Below, piece after piece: positions 1 to 12,506 of a stretch of 64,000 nucleotides of DNA. Position 1 is the first letter of the stretch. Each line of letters opens with the position of its first letter. The position numbers and the translations under genes were made by a program. The stretch lies in assembly GCA_033782935.1 (NCBI GenBank), contig JAWQEG010001541.1, positions 310,001 through 374,000 on the forward strand, in the 5' to 3' direction. The stretch is from Petrolisthes cinctipes (Eukaryota; Arthropoda; Malacostraca; Decapoda; Porcellanidae). The notes under the pieces are model-generated. The model was given only the letters and a program-made list of their open reading frames with translations, made no database searches and had not been told where the DNA came from.

Positions 1-110
1 GAGGTTACTTTGGAGTACAAATATTGTCTCTCATACAAATACTATATACTATAGGTTAACCCAATTCAGTTCGGATCATTGGGTGAACGGATTTAGCCGA
101 TACTGTTGAT

Positions 111-395
111 GTGGAGAATGTCACTGTCAGTTATGAGCATGCGATATGGCGAGCCATACCAAAGGTGTATCCCACAGTGACCATCCATGGCTGCCGATTT
201 CACTGGGCCCAGGCAGTGTGGCGACAAGTGCAGGCCCATGGCTTGGAAGTTGATTATCGCCAAGACTGTGGTACACACAAGTTTATAAGAAAGTTGCTTG
301 CACTCCCATGTGAGGATATCAATACAACATTTGACGAGCTAATTTCAAGCACAGCCCTTACCCCTAACTTAATTACTCTTATTGCGTACATTTAA
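111..395 (+). pseudogene. MULE-type transposase fragment
   Basis: The frame reads through a segment containing GCRFHWAQAVWRQVQAHGL followed by FIRKLLALP. This is the usual pattern around the end of the MULE (Mutator-like) transposase core in arthropod genomes. In the family this enzyme cuts and joins transposon ends in the nucleus. Only about 95 residues are present. There is no upstream catalytic core and no C-terminal zinc finger, and the similarity ends near residue 75, so this is a dead scrap. The start is arbitrary because the protein is truncated on its left. A foldback element begins 85 bases downstream. Confidence 0.65.
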
Positions 396-445
396 GTTAG
401 TGTCTTACACTTAAGTTGTGTACACTTAAGTTAGTGTCTGACAGG
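384..445. repeat. short tandem repeat, about 20-bp unit
   Basis: Three imperfect units built on ACACTTAAGTTAGTGTCT lie just outside the left end of the foldback element. No function is apparent. Confidence 0.6.
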
Positions 446-479
446 AAAATCAAGCGCATCCAGAGAAAATCCTATAGTA

Positions 480-2972
480 CAGTCACTCATAAAAATTAAG
501 ACCCCCACAGGCCAGTCATCTTCTTATACTTGTGATATCGGTTCTGGCAACAGTGTACGTGACGTAAGTGATGGCGCTTGAGAGATGAAATTGATTTGCT
601 CGACACATTTGTAACTAATGGTAGATAAGACGAAGCATGAGTTGGGATAATGTTTCGAGCAAACCAACCTTCCTCCAAACACAACCCACACCACACCACC
701 TCTGACGTTCACACTCCCGTGAGGCCCACCCAGCGTTGTCAATGTTGGCCGAGATAACCCCGAAACACTAGTTGCGAGCTCTGCTCGCTCGAACCATTCA
801 CTGGTGGGAGGGAGAAGTAAGGAGGGATTTGAGGAGGGTAGGGGGGATGTCTATACAAGAGAGGTGAGAAATTATTCTTGGGGAGGTGAAAAATGTGTGG
901 AAGCTTTAATAAAAGTACGAAAATACACCCGGTTATCAATTATTTATATACCGATATTCGTGTCAATTATTAACATCATTAAAGGTAAGATTAACTTTTT
1001 CATATTATGATGTAACACAAAAACAACCGAGGTAATATTATTGTATACTTTTTTCGTATAATATTTAATGGTTATTATCATGCACTAAACGCTAAAAAAT
1101 ACTTACACAATAACTGAATAAGAATCATGAACCAGAATGCTATTTATTTAATGAAGCAAATGTGAATACCTTTATATTACCACTAACACACACTTCCATT
1201 TCCCCCGTATCTACCTAACAGTTTATAATCGTGTCAAATATCAAGGCTCTCATTATCCCTCACGTGATAGCAACCTTGTAATATTCTGAATATTTTTAAC
1301 AATAGCTCGTTGTATTGAATATAGTGAACACGTGCTGTTTGATAATTTACTATAAATCCCTCAGTATTTCATCTGTTTGTAGGTAGCAATTTTTTTTTAT
1401 TTTGGCAGATAATACATGTGAGCAGAGGCCAGGGAGATTGCGTCTGGCACCCACAGGCTTGTCAACTGTTTTTTTTTTTTTTTTTTTTCATTAATTAGAG
1501 ATTGACGTTGACTCTAGTCTCGTTAGCCCAAATTAGTTTTGATACTCCAAGAGGATTATGAGTTGGTTGAAAACCACTAAACTGGTAAGGGTATTGAAGA
1601 CTGAGTGTGGAAATATTCCCTCTCCAACATGTTGGCAGTCCTGATGACTTGAATATGTGTAAGGTGGTGCAGTCAGTCAGTTCACAAGACAAGGTGTATA
1701 TGGAATGTCACACTAATATCAACCTTGTAGCACAAGACAGTAAAGACCAATACGGCATCAAATACAACGGTATGAGTAGTGGTAGAGTGTATATGGAATG
1801 TCACACTAATATCAACCTTGTAGCAGAAGACAGTAAAGACCAATACGGCATCAAATATAACGGTGTGAGTATTGGGAAAATGTTGTATGATGGGAAACAC
1901 AGGATTTCAGACCTTAACACGCCTTCAATAAAGTTTAATTTTAAGAAATGTTGAAAATAGTTTCCAGCTTGTTTATTAACATGTCCGATGAAACCTCAAC
2001 TGTGCATCCCATGCATTACTTGATGGAACTATTATAACGTTTAAATAATTATGAATATACTTCTCTCGCAACTCATAACAGATAAAACCAATAAAACCTC
2101 TGTCACCAACATTATTATGTTATGTGTGTGTGCACTGGCTTATATAATTATATAAGTATATTACATGCACACAGAAAAGAGAGATACACAGGGAGAAGAG
2201 AGATACAGACCAAACAATAATTTTTGATAACAAGAGACAAATGACAAAAAAAGGGTTTCATAGTCAAATTTCAATATTTCAATACAACAGGCTATTATTA
2301 AAAGTATTCAGAATATTACAAGGTTGCTATCACGTGAGGGATAATGAGAGCCTTGATATTTGACACGATTATAAACTGTTAGGTAGATACGGGGGAAATG
2401 GAAGTGTGTGTTAGTGGTATCAACACTTGACACATGTAATATAAAGGTTTTCACATTTGCTTCATTTAATAAATAGCATTCTGGTTCATGATTCTTATTC
2501 AGTTATTGTATAAGTATTTTTCAGCGTTTAGTGCTTGATGATAACCATTGAATATTATACGAAAAAATACCGTATACAATAATATTACCTCGGTTGTTTT
2601 TGTGTTACATCATAATATGAAAAACTTAATCTTACATTTAATGATGTTAATAATTGACACGAATGTTGGTATATAAATAATTGATAACTGGGCTTCCACA
2701 CATTTTTCACCTCCCCAAGAATAATTTCTCACCTCTTATGTATAGACACCCCCCCTACCCTCCTCAAATCCCTCCTTACTTCTCCCTCCCACCAGTGAAT
2801 GGTTCGAGCGAGCAGAGCTCACAACTAGTGTTTCGGGGTTATCTCGGCCAACATTGACAACGCTGGGTGGGCCTCACGGGAGTGTGACCAGCTGTACAAC
2901 GTTACCAGAGCCGATATCACACCACTCAAAAGGTGTCTTGCCTGGGGGTGTCTTTACTTTTATGAGTGACTG
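480..2972. mobile_element. Foldback element with long TIRs and Tc1-like TA/CAGT ends
   Basis: The left end starts TA-CAGTCACTCATAAAA (TA at 478-479). The right end is its reverse complement, closing at 2972 with TA at 2973-2974. The arms (about 480-1322 and 2273-2972) pair almost continuously. The main interruption is about 145 bases near 565-709, present only in the left arm. CAGT ends with a TA target are characteristic of the Tc1/mariner superfamily. No transposase is visible in the roughly 950-base interior, so the element would need one in trans. The interior holds a 348-base open frame with an internal duplication. Confidence 0.85.
1607..1954 (+). CDS. Uncharacterised ORF with duplicated 36-residue block inside the foldback element
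   Basis: This 115-residue frame lies in the loop of the foldback element. Its central part is a direct duplication at about 1693-1788 and 1789-1884. Each copy contains VYMECHTNINLVA followed by DSKDQYGIKYNG, with few differences. I recognise no domain, catalytic motif, signal peptide or membrane segment. The antisense frame is also open across the repeat, which argues for chance or repeat-driven openness. It could be captured host sequence or non-coding filler. I would not treat it as a gene without transcript evidence. Confidence 0.2.
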   Translation: MEIFPLQHVGSPDDLNMCKVVQSVSSQDKVYMECHTNINLVAQDSKDQYGIKYNGMSSGRVYMECHTNINLVAEDSKDQYGIKYNGVSIGKMLYDGKHRISDLNTPSIKFNFKKC

Positions 2973-2974
2973 TA

Positions 2975-3560
2975 CATTCCAGGCCTGTTTGTATGAATTG
3001 CTGGGATAGGTACACTAATAGAGATCTGTCGCCAATGTAACTACTTGTCGAATGTTCCTATTTTGTACCATACTAGTTTTTCCATCCTGTTTTGTCTCCT
3101 TTTATGTTTAAAATACTGTATTTGATGCAATAAAGAGGTTTTCGTGACGTATGAATATGCAATAAATACGTTTTTTTATATTAAAACTATTATTACTACA
3201 TGCTATGTGTCTAATAATTTTATCTCCTAAATTGAGTTCCTTTAAAAAAGGATTTGGGGCGCAAGAACTCAATATGTCGAATATGCAATAAAGAGGTTTT
3301 CATGACGAGTATATATGCAATACAGATTTTTTTTTTATATAAATATTAAACTATTTATTATTACATCCAATGTGTAATATTCTGTTTTTAATTGCGAGTT
3401 CGTTTATCATGATGACTAAAAGTTTTCAAACTTTGAAAAAGGGAGTTGGAGCGCAACAACTCAATATTGAGCAGTTGGGGCACATCAACTACTGATGAAG
3501 TAGATTCGCCCCAACTTCTGGGGCGAATGGACTTGGGGCGCAACGTGACTGGGGCGGATA
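2975..3560. repeat. Diverged tandem duplication in AT-rich spacer
   Basis: Two roughly 160-base units lie at about 3127-3285 and 3286-3460. Each begins ATGCAATAAAGAGGTTTTC and ends near GCGCAA(G/C)AACTCAATAT. They have diverged by substitution and small indels. Nothing coding is visible. The bases before 3127 show no recognised feature. Confidence 0.6.
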
Positions 3561-3561
3561 G

Positions 3562-5738
3562 ACTGTAAACCTTATTGACAGTGCGATACGAAGGTTGGAA
3601 ACAGAGATGCAAAATAGCTGTGAACATGATATGACGGAGGCGGGAAAGTGTGTGCGATGTGTATCGATTTTGTATAATCGTGTTTTTAAAGAGGAATATG
3701 AGGCAATGTGTCCTGTAATTAAAAAGGAAATAATTGAGAAAGATCATGCACCATGGTTTAATGGTGAGATATCACGAGCTAAGGCAAAGAAGAAGAAAAA
3801 AAAAGAAAGAGCTTGGCGTAGACAACGCACTGATATTGCTAGAAGAGATTATCAACACACAAAGAGAGAAGAAAACAGACTCATAGTACGGAGAAAGAGG
3901 CAATATTACTCTAGTAAAGTCAAGGAGGCCAGGTCAGATATGAATAAACTATATCTCATACTCAATAATTTAACTGGTAATAAAAAGAAGCCAAGGTTGC
4001 CTGAAGGATATCCTGCTGATGAAGAACTTGCAAACAAATTCTTAGAATCTTTTGACAATAAAATAGCAACTATAGGAAGTGGTTTGAATGTGATGCATAG
4101 ACATACTCAAATGTCTGAGAGCAAATTACTTAGCTTTCAAAACATCGGTATGGCCAAGATGAAAGAAATTGTACAAAGAGTGAAATTAACTCATTGCGAT
4201 AATGATCCGTTACCTGTATCAGATGTTATAATGAGTAAAAATGTAGACGACATTTTTAATGTGTTACTGCAAATTATCAACCTAAGTTTTGATAACAATG
4301 TTTTTCCGGAGAGTGAGAAATTGGCTATTATCAAGCCTATTGTAAAAGGTAACCTTGATCCTCAGAGTCTAAGTTCGTATAGACCAGTATCAAATCTGAC
4401 CTTTTTATCGAAAGTGATTGAAAATGTGATTTTAGATCAGTTATGGCATCACTTGAATAAGGTGAAGGCTATACCTGATAGTCAGTCTGCATATAGGCAG
4501 CTATACTCAACTGAGACTGCACTATGTACTATGCACTATGTAAATGACCTAATTGTGTTAATGGATGAAGGAAAGTGTAGTGTTCTTATTATGCTTGATT
4601 TGAGTGCTGCATTTGACACAGTAATGCATAGTATACTTCTAGATGATTTAAAGTCTATAGGTGTTAAGGGGAATGCACTGGTCTATTTGCAAAGTTATTT
4701 AAAAGATAGAACATATTGTGTACAGGTTGGGAAATCCTTTTCAAGAAATAAACCCCTGCGAAGAGGAGTCCCTCAGGGGAGTGTATTGGGTCCTATTCTC
4801 TTCTGTATCTACACTATCAAACTATCACATATACTAGAGAAACATTGTGCCAACTTCAAACTATTTGCTGATGATACACAGTTTTATATATCTATAAATA
4901 ATGTGGTGGATGCAGAGGTAAATTTGAGTGTTATTATGTCCGATATTAAGGATTGGATGGATTTGAAACAACTCAACTTAAATCCAAGTAAAACTGAGTG
5001 TTTGGTCGTTGGAAAAAAGACCAATCTTAGAAGATTGGACATCTCAAGCTTACGAGTGCATGGTAGTACGCTGGATGTAAAATGAAAGACTTAGGAGTGC
5101 TGCTAGACGAAAATCTCTCTTTCGAAGCTCAAATTAATCAAGTGGTGAAAGTTTCTGGTTACCATTTGAGGAACATTGCTTTTGTTAGAAAATATTTAGA
5201 TCAGGATAACGTGAAGATGCTACTTCATAACTATGTCATAAGCAGACTAGATTACTGCAATTCCCTATATTATGGTTTGCCAGACTATCGGTTAAGAAAA
5301 TTGCAAAACGTAATGAACAGAGCAGCAAGATTAATTAAAGGTCTTCCATCTCGTGAGAGGATAACCCCAGCACTCATTGACTTACATTGGTTACCAATAA
5401 AGGCGAGGATTGTTTACAAGATATGTCTTCTAACATTCCGAGCATTAAAATTTGGAAAACCGGAGTACTTGATGAATCTTTTAAGAGGTTTTCAAGTAAA
5501 TACCTCAATGGGACTGAGGCATAGTGATGATCAATACAGGTTAAATGAGCCAAGGAGTAATCTGACAATGGGTTTCAGAGCGTTTGAAAGGTGTGCACCA
5601 AGGCTCTTTAATGGATTGCCATTAGATGTCCGGAACAGTGAAAATTGCACGATTTTTAAGAAGAGACTGAAAACACATCTGTTCGCTGAGTGTTACGACA
5701 CGGATGATATGAGTATTACAAGTGATTATAGTGTTTAG
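3562..5738 (+). pseudogene. 5'-truncated LINE reverse transcriptase (CR1/L2-like), one frameshift
   Basis: This encodes a non-LTR retrotransposon RT, which copies its own RNA at a nicked chromosomal target. The first frame (to 5085) holds the endonuclease-RT linker, with PWFNGEISRAK and a basic stretch. It then has RT motifs: YRPVSNLTFLSKVIE, LDLSAAFDTV (motif A aspartate), RRGVPQGSVLGPILF (motif B) and LFADDTQFY (motif C). The second frame (5082-5738) continues the thumb and C-terminal region, with LHWLPIKARIVYKI, typical of CR1/L2/Daphne-type elements. A single frameshift at about 5082-5085 separates them. The endonuclease is missing, and a stop at 3559 sits where the copy is truncated. The 3' untranslated tail continues to about 5870 without a clear poly(A). 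Confidence 0.9.
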
Positions 5739-6090
5739 TAATATTGAGAGAGGCCCTGCGGAGCACCATCTGCTGGTGGAGCGGGGCATAGAATATCCAA
5801 CAACAAATAACAAGTAAAATTAAATCTTAAATATTCGAAACATTCTAAATAAAGCACGATGAAGTTCTTCTCTTTGGTCTTCTCCCTTCTCTTCATAATT
5901 ATATTTATGTACAATGGACTATAACTATCAGGAATAACGTTAAATGTATTTTATATATATATTTATTTGTGTATATCAGATTTATCTTTTATATACATCT
6001 ATTTTTATATATGAAATTAGATTGCTATAAAATGTAAATTTTTGTATTTTTTGCCTTTGAATTAGCATAATGATGAAAGATTACAAATGA
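5739..6090. other. LINE 3' tail and AT-rich spacer
   Basis: The first about 130 bases follow the LINE stop codon, include a GC-richer hairpin-like segment near 5755-5785 and an AATAAA at 5848, and are probably the element's 3' UTR. The remainder is AT-rich with nothing recognised. Confidence 0.4.
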
Positions 6091-6091
6091 C

Positions 6092-6132
6092 GTATGCGAG
6101 GAGGTGCTTATCCTGAGGCAATCCTCGCATAC
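6092..6132. repeat. Short hairpin
   Basis: GTATGCGAGGA pairs with TCCTCGCATAC (11 bp) around a loop of about 19 bases. Confidence 0.6.
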
Positions 6133-6190
6133 TGATGTGTCCTTCATTGTTCACATGAGCCACCATCTATGACTGGAGCGAACTACAATC

Positions 6191-6384
6191 AATTCTCATT
6201 TTACACTTGTATATTGGGTGTGTAATGTAGTGTGTGTAATGAAACTGTGTACAGAAAATCCTCATGGTACAGTACACTTGTATATAGGGTGTGTGATATA
6301 GTGTACGATAAGTATTTACAGTACATACATTCATTACACATACACAATTTCACATACATAATGCCAGTGTAAAATGAGAATTGA
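6191..6384. mobile_element. Small MITE-like inverted-repeat element
   Basis: CAATTCTCATTTTACACT near 6190 is matched by its reverse complement ending near 6384. The interior contains two copies of ACACTTGTATAT(T/A)GGGTGTGT. No coding capacity. The superfamily is uncertain because the target duplication is not clear. Confidence 0.55.
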
Positions 6385-8570
<2,186 letters not shown>

Positions 8571-8969
8571 TGCACGGGGTGAATCCCCCCACTGATCGCT
8601 CTGGGGTCAGGATAACCTGAGACACGGCCACTTCATAGTGTCTTGAGAGGTTGTTGTGAATCTAAATTTCCTCTCTGGGGTAGCATTTCTTTCCCTTGTT
8701 TTCCCGGCGCGATGAACACTTAGTGAGTCATGATGGAACCCCCTCCCGCCACTTCCCCAATTGGAGGAAGGGGTCCTGACCCGGCTCAACCCTCAATACG
8801 GCCTAAAATCGCTAGGTTTGTGACGATTTGCGCATCTGGGACAACTCCCATAACAAGTGTCAACCCCTTCATTATTAAGAAGGGGATTGACTATTGTTAC
8901 CCCCCCAGCGGGAACCGCCTTGACGTGATGGGGGTGCTTGCGTGCATGAGACCTGGCGAGCTAAACTAG
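8571..8969 (+). pseudogene. LINE 5' end with ORF1 N-terminal fragment
   Basis: A GC-rich leader precedes an open frame from 8730 (79 residues). It begins with a proline-rich stretch and contains ARFVTICASGTTPITSVNPF followed by IIKKGID. That segment resembles the start of ORF1 proteins in arthropod jockey/I-type LINEs, where an RRM-like RNA-binding region begins. In the family ORF1 packages element RNA. The frame ends after MRPGELN, and no zinc knuckles, endonuclease or RT follow, so this is a truncated or rearranged piece. The leader composition contrasts sharply with the AT-rich DNA to its left. Confidence 0.5.
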
Positions 8970-9495
8970 AAGGGGCTTTGACCCCTGCTCTGCCCCGATT
9001 TCAGGGAGAGAGGGCTTCCCATGCTAGAAAGGTCGCCAGTGAGAGACCAGACTAAATGGTTCCCATGCAATAGGCTGCCAGTACGAGCCAACAGTGCTGC
9101 CCTCCAGAGGGACCGCCCTCTAGGGGCCGTCCTATGTTAGATGGTTGGGTGTCTCGGCCGGGAGATGTTGGGGAAGGGGATTTCAGTACCGTCGTGGGCA
9201 AACTTTCAAACCATTGGGGTTGCTTTTTAAAATGAGTGGCCCCGTGGGGGATGAAGTACCCCGCCTACGGCGACCACCGCTCGGTCCCTTCTTTTGCCCG
9301 GTAGGTAGTAGCTCTTGGCTTCTGGGGTCATTATAATAATAACAATGTCATATGGATAACGAAAAAGCTCTTTCTTTTCCTCGAACGGTGGTCGACCAGG
9401 CCCTCGAGACTTTACTCACTGGTCGTGGTGGTATGCAGAAGGCTGCAAATAAGAGAAGACCCAGCAGTGGAATTCTTGGTAAATGAACAACTTCT
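8970..9495. other. GC-rich segment, probable LINE leader remnant
   Basis: The composition is continuous with the LINE fragment to the left. A 44-codon frame at 9352-9486 starts MDNEKALSFPRTVVDQALET, but I do not recognise it. The abrupt return to AT-rich DNA near 9495 marks the segment's right edge. Confidence 0.35.
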
Positions 9496-9499
9496 TTGT

Positions 9500-10870
9500 A
9501 TGGTCCACAGGAAATAGTAGCCCTGATCACATTGGAGTGTTGACAAGTAACCATGCAGTAAGTGCCATTAATTATTTTGGTGGTTCCATTTTGGGGAGAT
9601 TTATAGTAGGCATTCCGATAATTAGCTTATGGTTATCTGGTGGTATTCCTGCTAACTCGATAGATTTCAGCAGTTCGACTGGGTAATTGATTGAATTTTC
9701 CTCGCTAAAGCGCTGTCTATAGATTGATATATAATTTCATCGCCGGGAAACTCTCGTAATATCCAGTTGTTTAGACGAGTGACAGTTGTGTTCAGCGGCG
9801 AGAGAATTGTGAGTTCTGCAATTTAAACCATTTTCCGTTAAGTAAGGGTACACTTCATATTTGAGTTCCTCCAACCCTGGGTGATAACAACCTTTCCTAT
9901 TTCAGGAGAAACTGCGATAGTGTCTATTTCGCCTACCAGATAAATTAGTCCATTACCATTTTTCTCTAGTAATGTAGATAAGTTCCAGCTCCTTCATCAC
10001 CAAACAAGTGAAATGAGCTTTAATATTAATTCTCATATGTTTGACAGTCATAAGTTGCCAAAGGTGTGAAGTCTTTAGGCTAGCATTGACAGTGTTTGAC
10101 CTTGTGCCATTCATAACAGCAGGCAGGATCTGGCGGAAATTTCCACAAAGGATTGTAGGAATACCTACCTCCCATGGGTTTTTGAACTCGTATATGTCCT
10201 TCAGTGTGTAGTCTAAGGCTTCATAGCAACAGCTAAAAAACGCTTCATGCTGCATGATGGCTGTTTTCTATAGATGTCTGTCAAGAGAAAATTTGAACGT
10301 GGTGTGCAGTGTTTGCCCTGCCTGTAGTAATGTTGCGGCGATATCACTGGCTGCAGGGGCTATAACAATCTTGCCTGTTGAGTGTAATTTTGTTACGATT
10401 GTGTTAATTAATTTTAAAAAAATCCTTGTTTCTCCTGGCGCATCTAGGAAGATACTGTTGTAATTTTTGTTGCCGTCCCTGATCTTACCGTGCAGCACCA
10501 GGTTAAAAATTGTTTTGTAGACCTCTCGCTGATCATCCGTCAGGTGTTCTTCATGAGTTTCAGATATTACTGTACAGCCAAATGCTCTTTATCATACTCT
10601 ACCTCTCTAAAATACTATCTTGAAAGGATTTGTTCTGTGCCCCTTTCGGGGGTTGGTAGGTCATATAAACTAAAATGTTGGCTCCCCATCTTGATCACCT
10701 TGACTTTAAGAGAACAAAGTGCAAGATTGTAGGTTTTATCGTTGATAACAGCATCTGGCCTACCAACATTATGATGATGCTGTACCAGGAAGTCTTCAGA
10801 GAGTATGTCAAGGACCTGGTGCCATAGTGTGCATGGATTACTTTGATGGAGACTGGCAAACGCCTGCCTC
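9500..10870 (-). pseudogene. Helitron Pif1-like helicase remnant
   Basis: Read on the minus strand, three broken pieces match the Pif1-type helicase half of the Helitron Rep-Hel protein, which unwinds DNA during rolling-circle transposition. From N to C these are: (1) 10615-10917, with LCSLKVKVIKMGSQHFSLYD and PTPERG, the pre-Walker region; (2) 10268-10498, with FLDAPGETRIFL at the Walker A position and ATLLQAGQTLHTTFK; (3) 9953-10255, with IPTILCGNFRQILPAV and a following RTG-like NGTRSNTV, the Walker B/motif III region. A fourth stretch at about 9560-9700 (LLKSIELAGIPP) fits the C-terminal region. Walker A has lost the invariant GKT, and frameshifts separate every piece. No Rep/HUH domain is seen. 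Confidence 0.85.
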
Positions 10871-10917
10871 TTCCATAGCAAGATGGAGGTGCCAGGGGGG
10901 GGGGGGTTTAAGCCCAC

Positions 10918-12506
10918 GAAACTGGTGTGGGTGTGCGGACTAGACTTGACGGGTTAGGGTTGGCTAGTATTTTATAATACAAAGTGGAGTTTGTATTTAC
11001 TGTATATAATTATGTTTGCACGCAAAAACTAAGCATCGCACAGCAAAACTAAAGACATTTTTGAAATAAAGAACAACACATTGATTTTGCAGCACCTAAT
11101 AATAATAATTAAGGGGGTTGAGGTGACATAAGGTGTTGTTTGATTATATTTCGATATGATAGTGATTTATTTGTATGATAGAAGGAAAGCGTTGCAGGAC
11201 AAATCTTTACTACACACCACTTAGAAATCGCGTATTATGTGTGTGGATGCTCGTGTGTTTGAGTGTCTGGGTGAGGGTAATTCCAGGTAGCCTACTATAA
11301 CCATTAATACATAAGGATGGGTGGTCCAGGGTAATTCCAGGTTACCTATAAAAAATTTTAATACATAGGTGAGAAGGAAGGTACAATTGCCAGCACTTCC
11401 ACCTGTCACAAGGATATCTGCTTCCCCGTACATGTGGCACCAGTGTGATTGTTTACGTTGTAGTTTTATGGCATGAATGGGAGTGGCAGTAACCTCTTTA
11501 TAAAAACAACTTCACCATAGCGAGGATTCCCATGTCATTGCATATACTGTATATATTTATAGCATCAAATCATTGCATTCAATACGTATATAGCACGAAA
11601 AATATAGAAATAAACTCAAATAGCTATTTAATATAGCAAAAGGTTGGTGGCGAATGGTCGAGCAGGAGGGTAGTCCAGTTGTGTTACGAAGCTGCCTGGT
11701 TTAGTGAATCCTTCGAAACTTGCTCGAGTCATTCATGAATGGCTGGTTAAATGGATCTCAATTGTATTATAAAAAAAAAAAAAAAAAAAAAACATATATT
11801 GGGAAGCACAATACATGGTGTTGGATTTGTGATCTCTCTTTTAGGCGTCAATTTTTCTATTTTATGCATAAAATCTATCTCCCTATAGTAACATGCTTAT
11901 AACTAAGAATATTATGCATGAAAAAGTAAGGTTTCTATATGTTTCTAAAAGGTATGCAAAACATTAGTATGCTGATGCTGGTGTGTTTCCCTGATGTCAG
12001 TTGAACTGTTAGGCATTCATTAATTGCTGTGGTTGGACGCTGATAATAAACTGTCAATTAGCCTGTGTCTACAGTACTTAACCCGCTTATTGTTACTTTG
12101 TGTCCGTAATAATATATATTATTTATAGTATGATTTCCCGTTACTATTTTAATGGCAATTGTAGTAAGTAAGTCAAAGAAACAATTAACAACCAACCGAG
12201 TAGCCCTCATTTAAATTCCACACTTACCGTTCGGTTATCTTTCCCAACGTAACACTGCTTCATGGTTAATACAAACATGTGTTATCTCTTCAGTCTCTAC
12301 TTCACTCTTTCCTATACGATTATGACAAAGGTCACAGAAACAATATTAGTGTGTAACAGGTGGGAAGATGGTGTAATTACTGACGTCATCATCGCAGGAA
12401 CCAATCATACAATCTCTTGCGGGAACCAAGAGTCAACCATAGATAAACCGAGGTGTTGACAGAACCCCACAGCTTTCACGAGAGCATATCTGGTTTTCCT
12501 TTCATC
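10918..12506. other. Unassigned spacer with dispersed repeats
   Basis: No gene is supported. The stretch at about 11075-11155 (CACCTAATAATAATAATTAA and TTTGATTATATTTCGATATG) resembles sequence at 20550-20630 and, inverted, at 41150-41240, so it is a dispersed repeat. A short direct duplication lies at about 11274-11365 (GGGTAATTCCAGGT). A poly(A) tract lies at 11772-11791. Confidence 0.45.

Noticed and set aside
8571..9495. GC-rich block considered as a CpG island or rDNA piece
   Set aside because: The ORF1-like NPFIIKKGI context fits a LINE leader better, and no conserved rRNA sequence was recognised.
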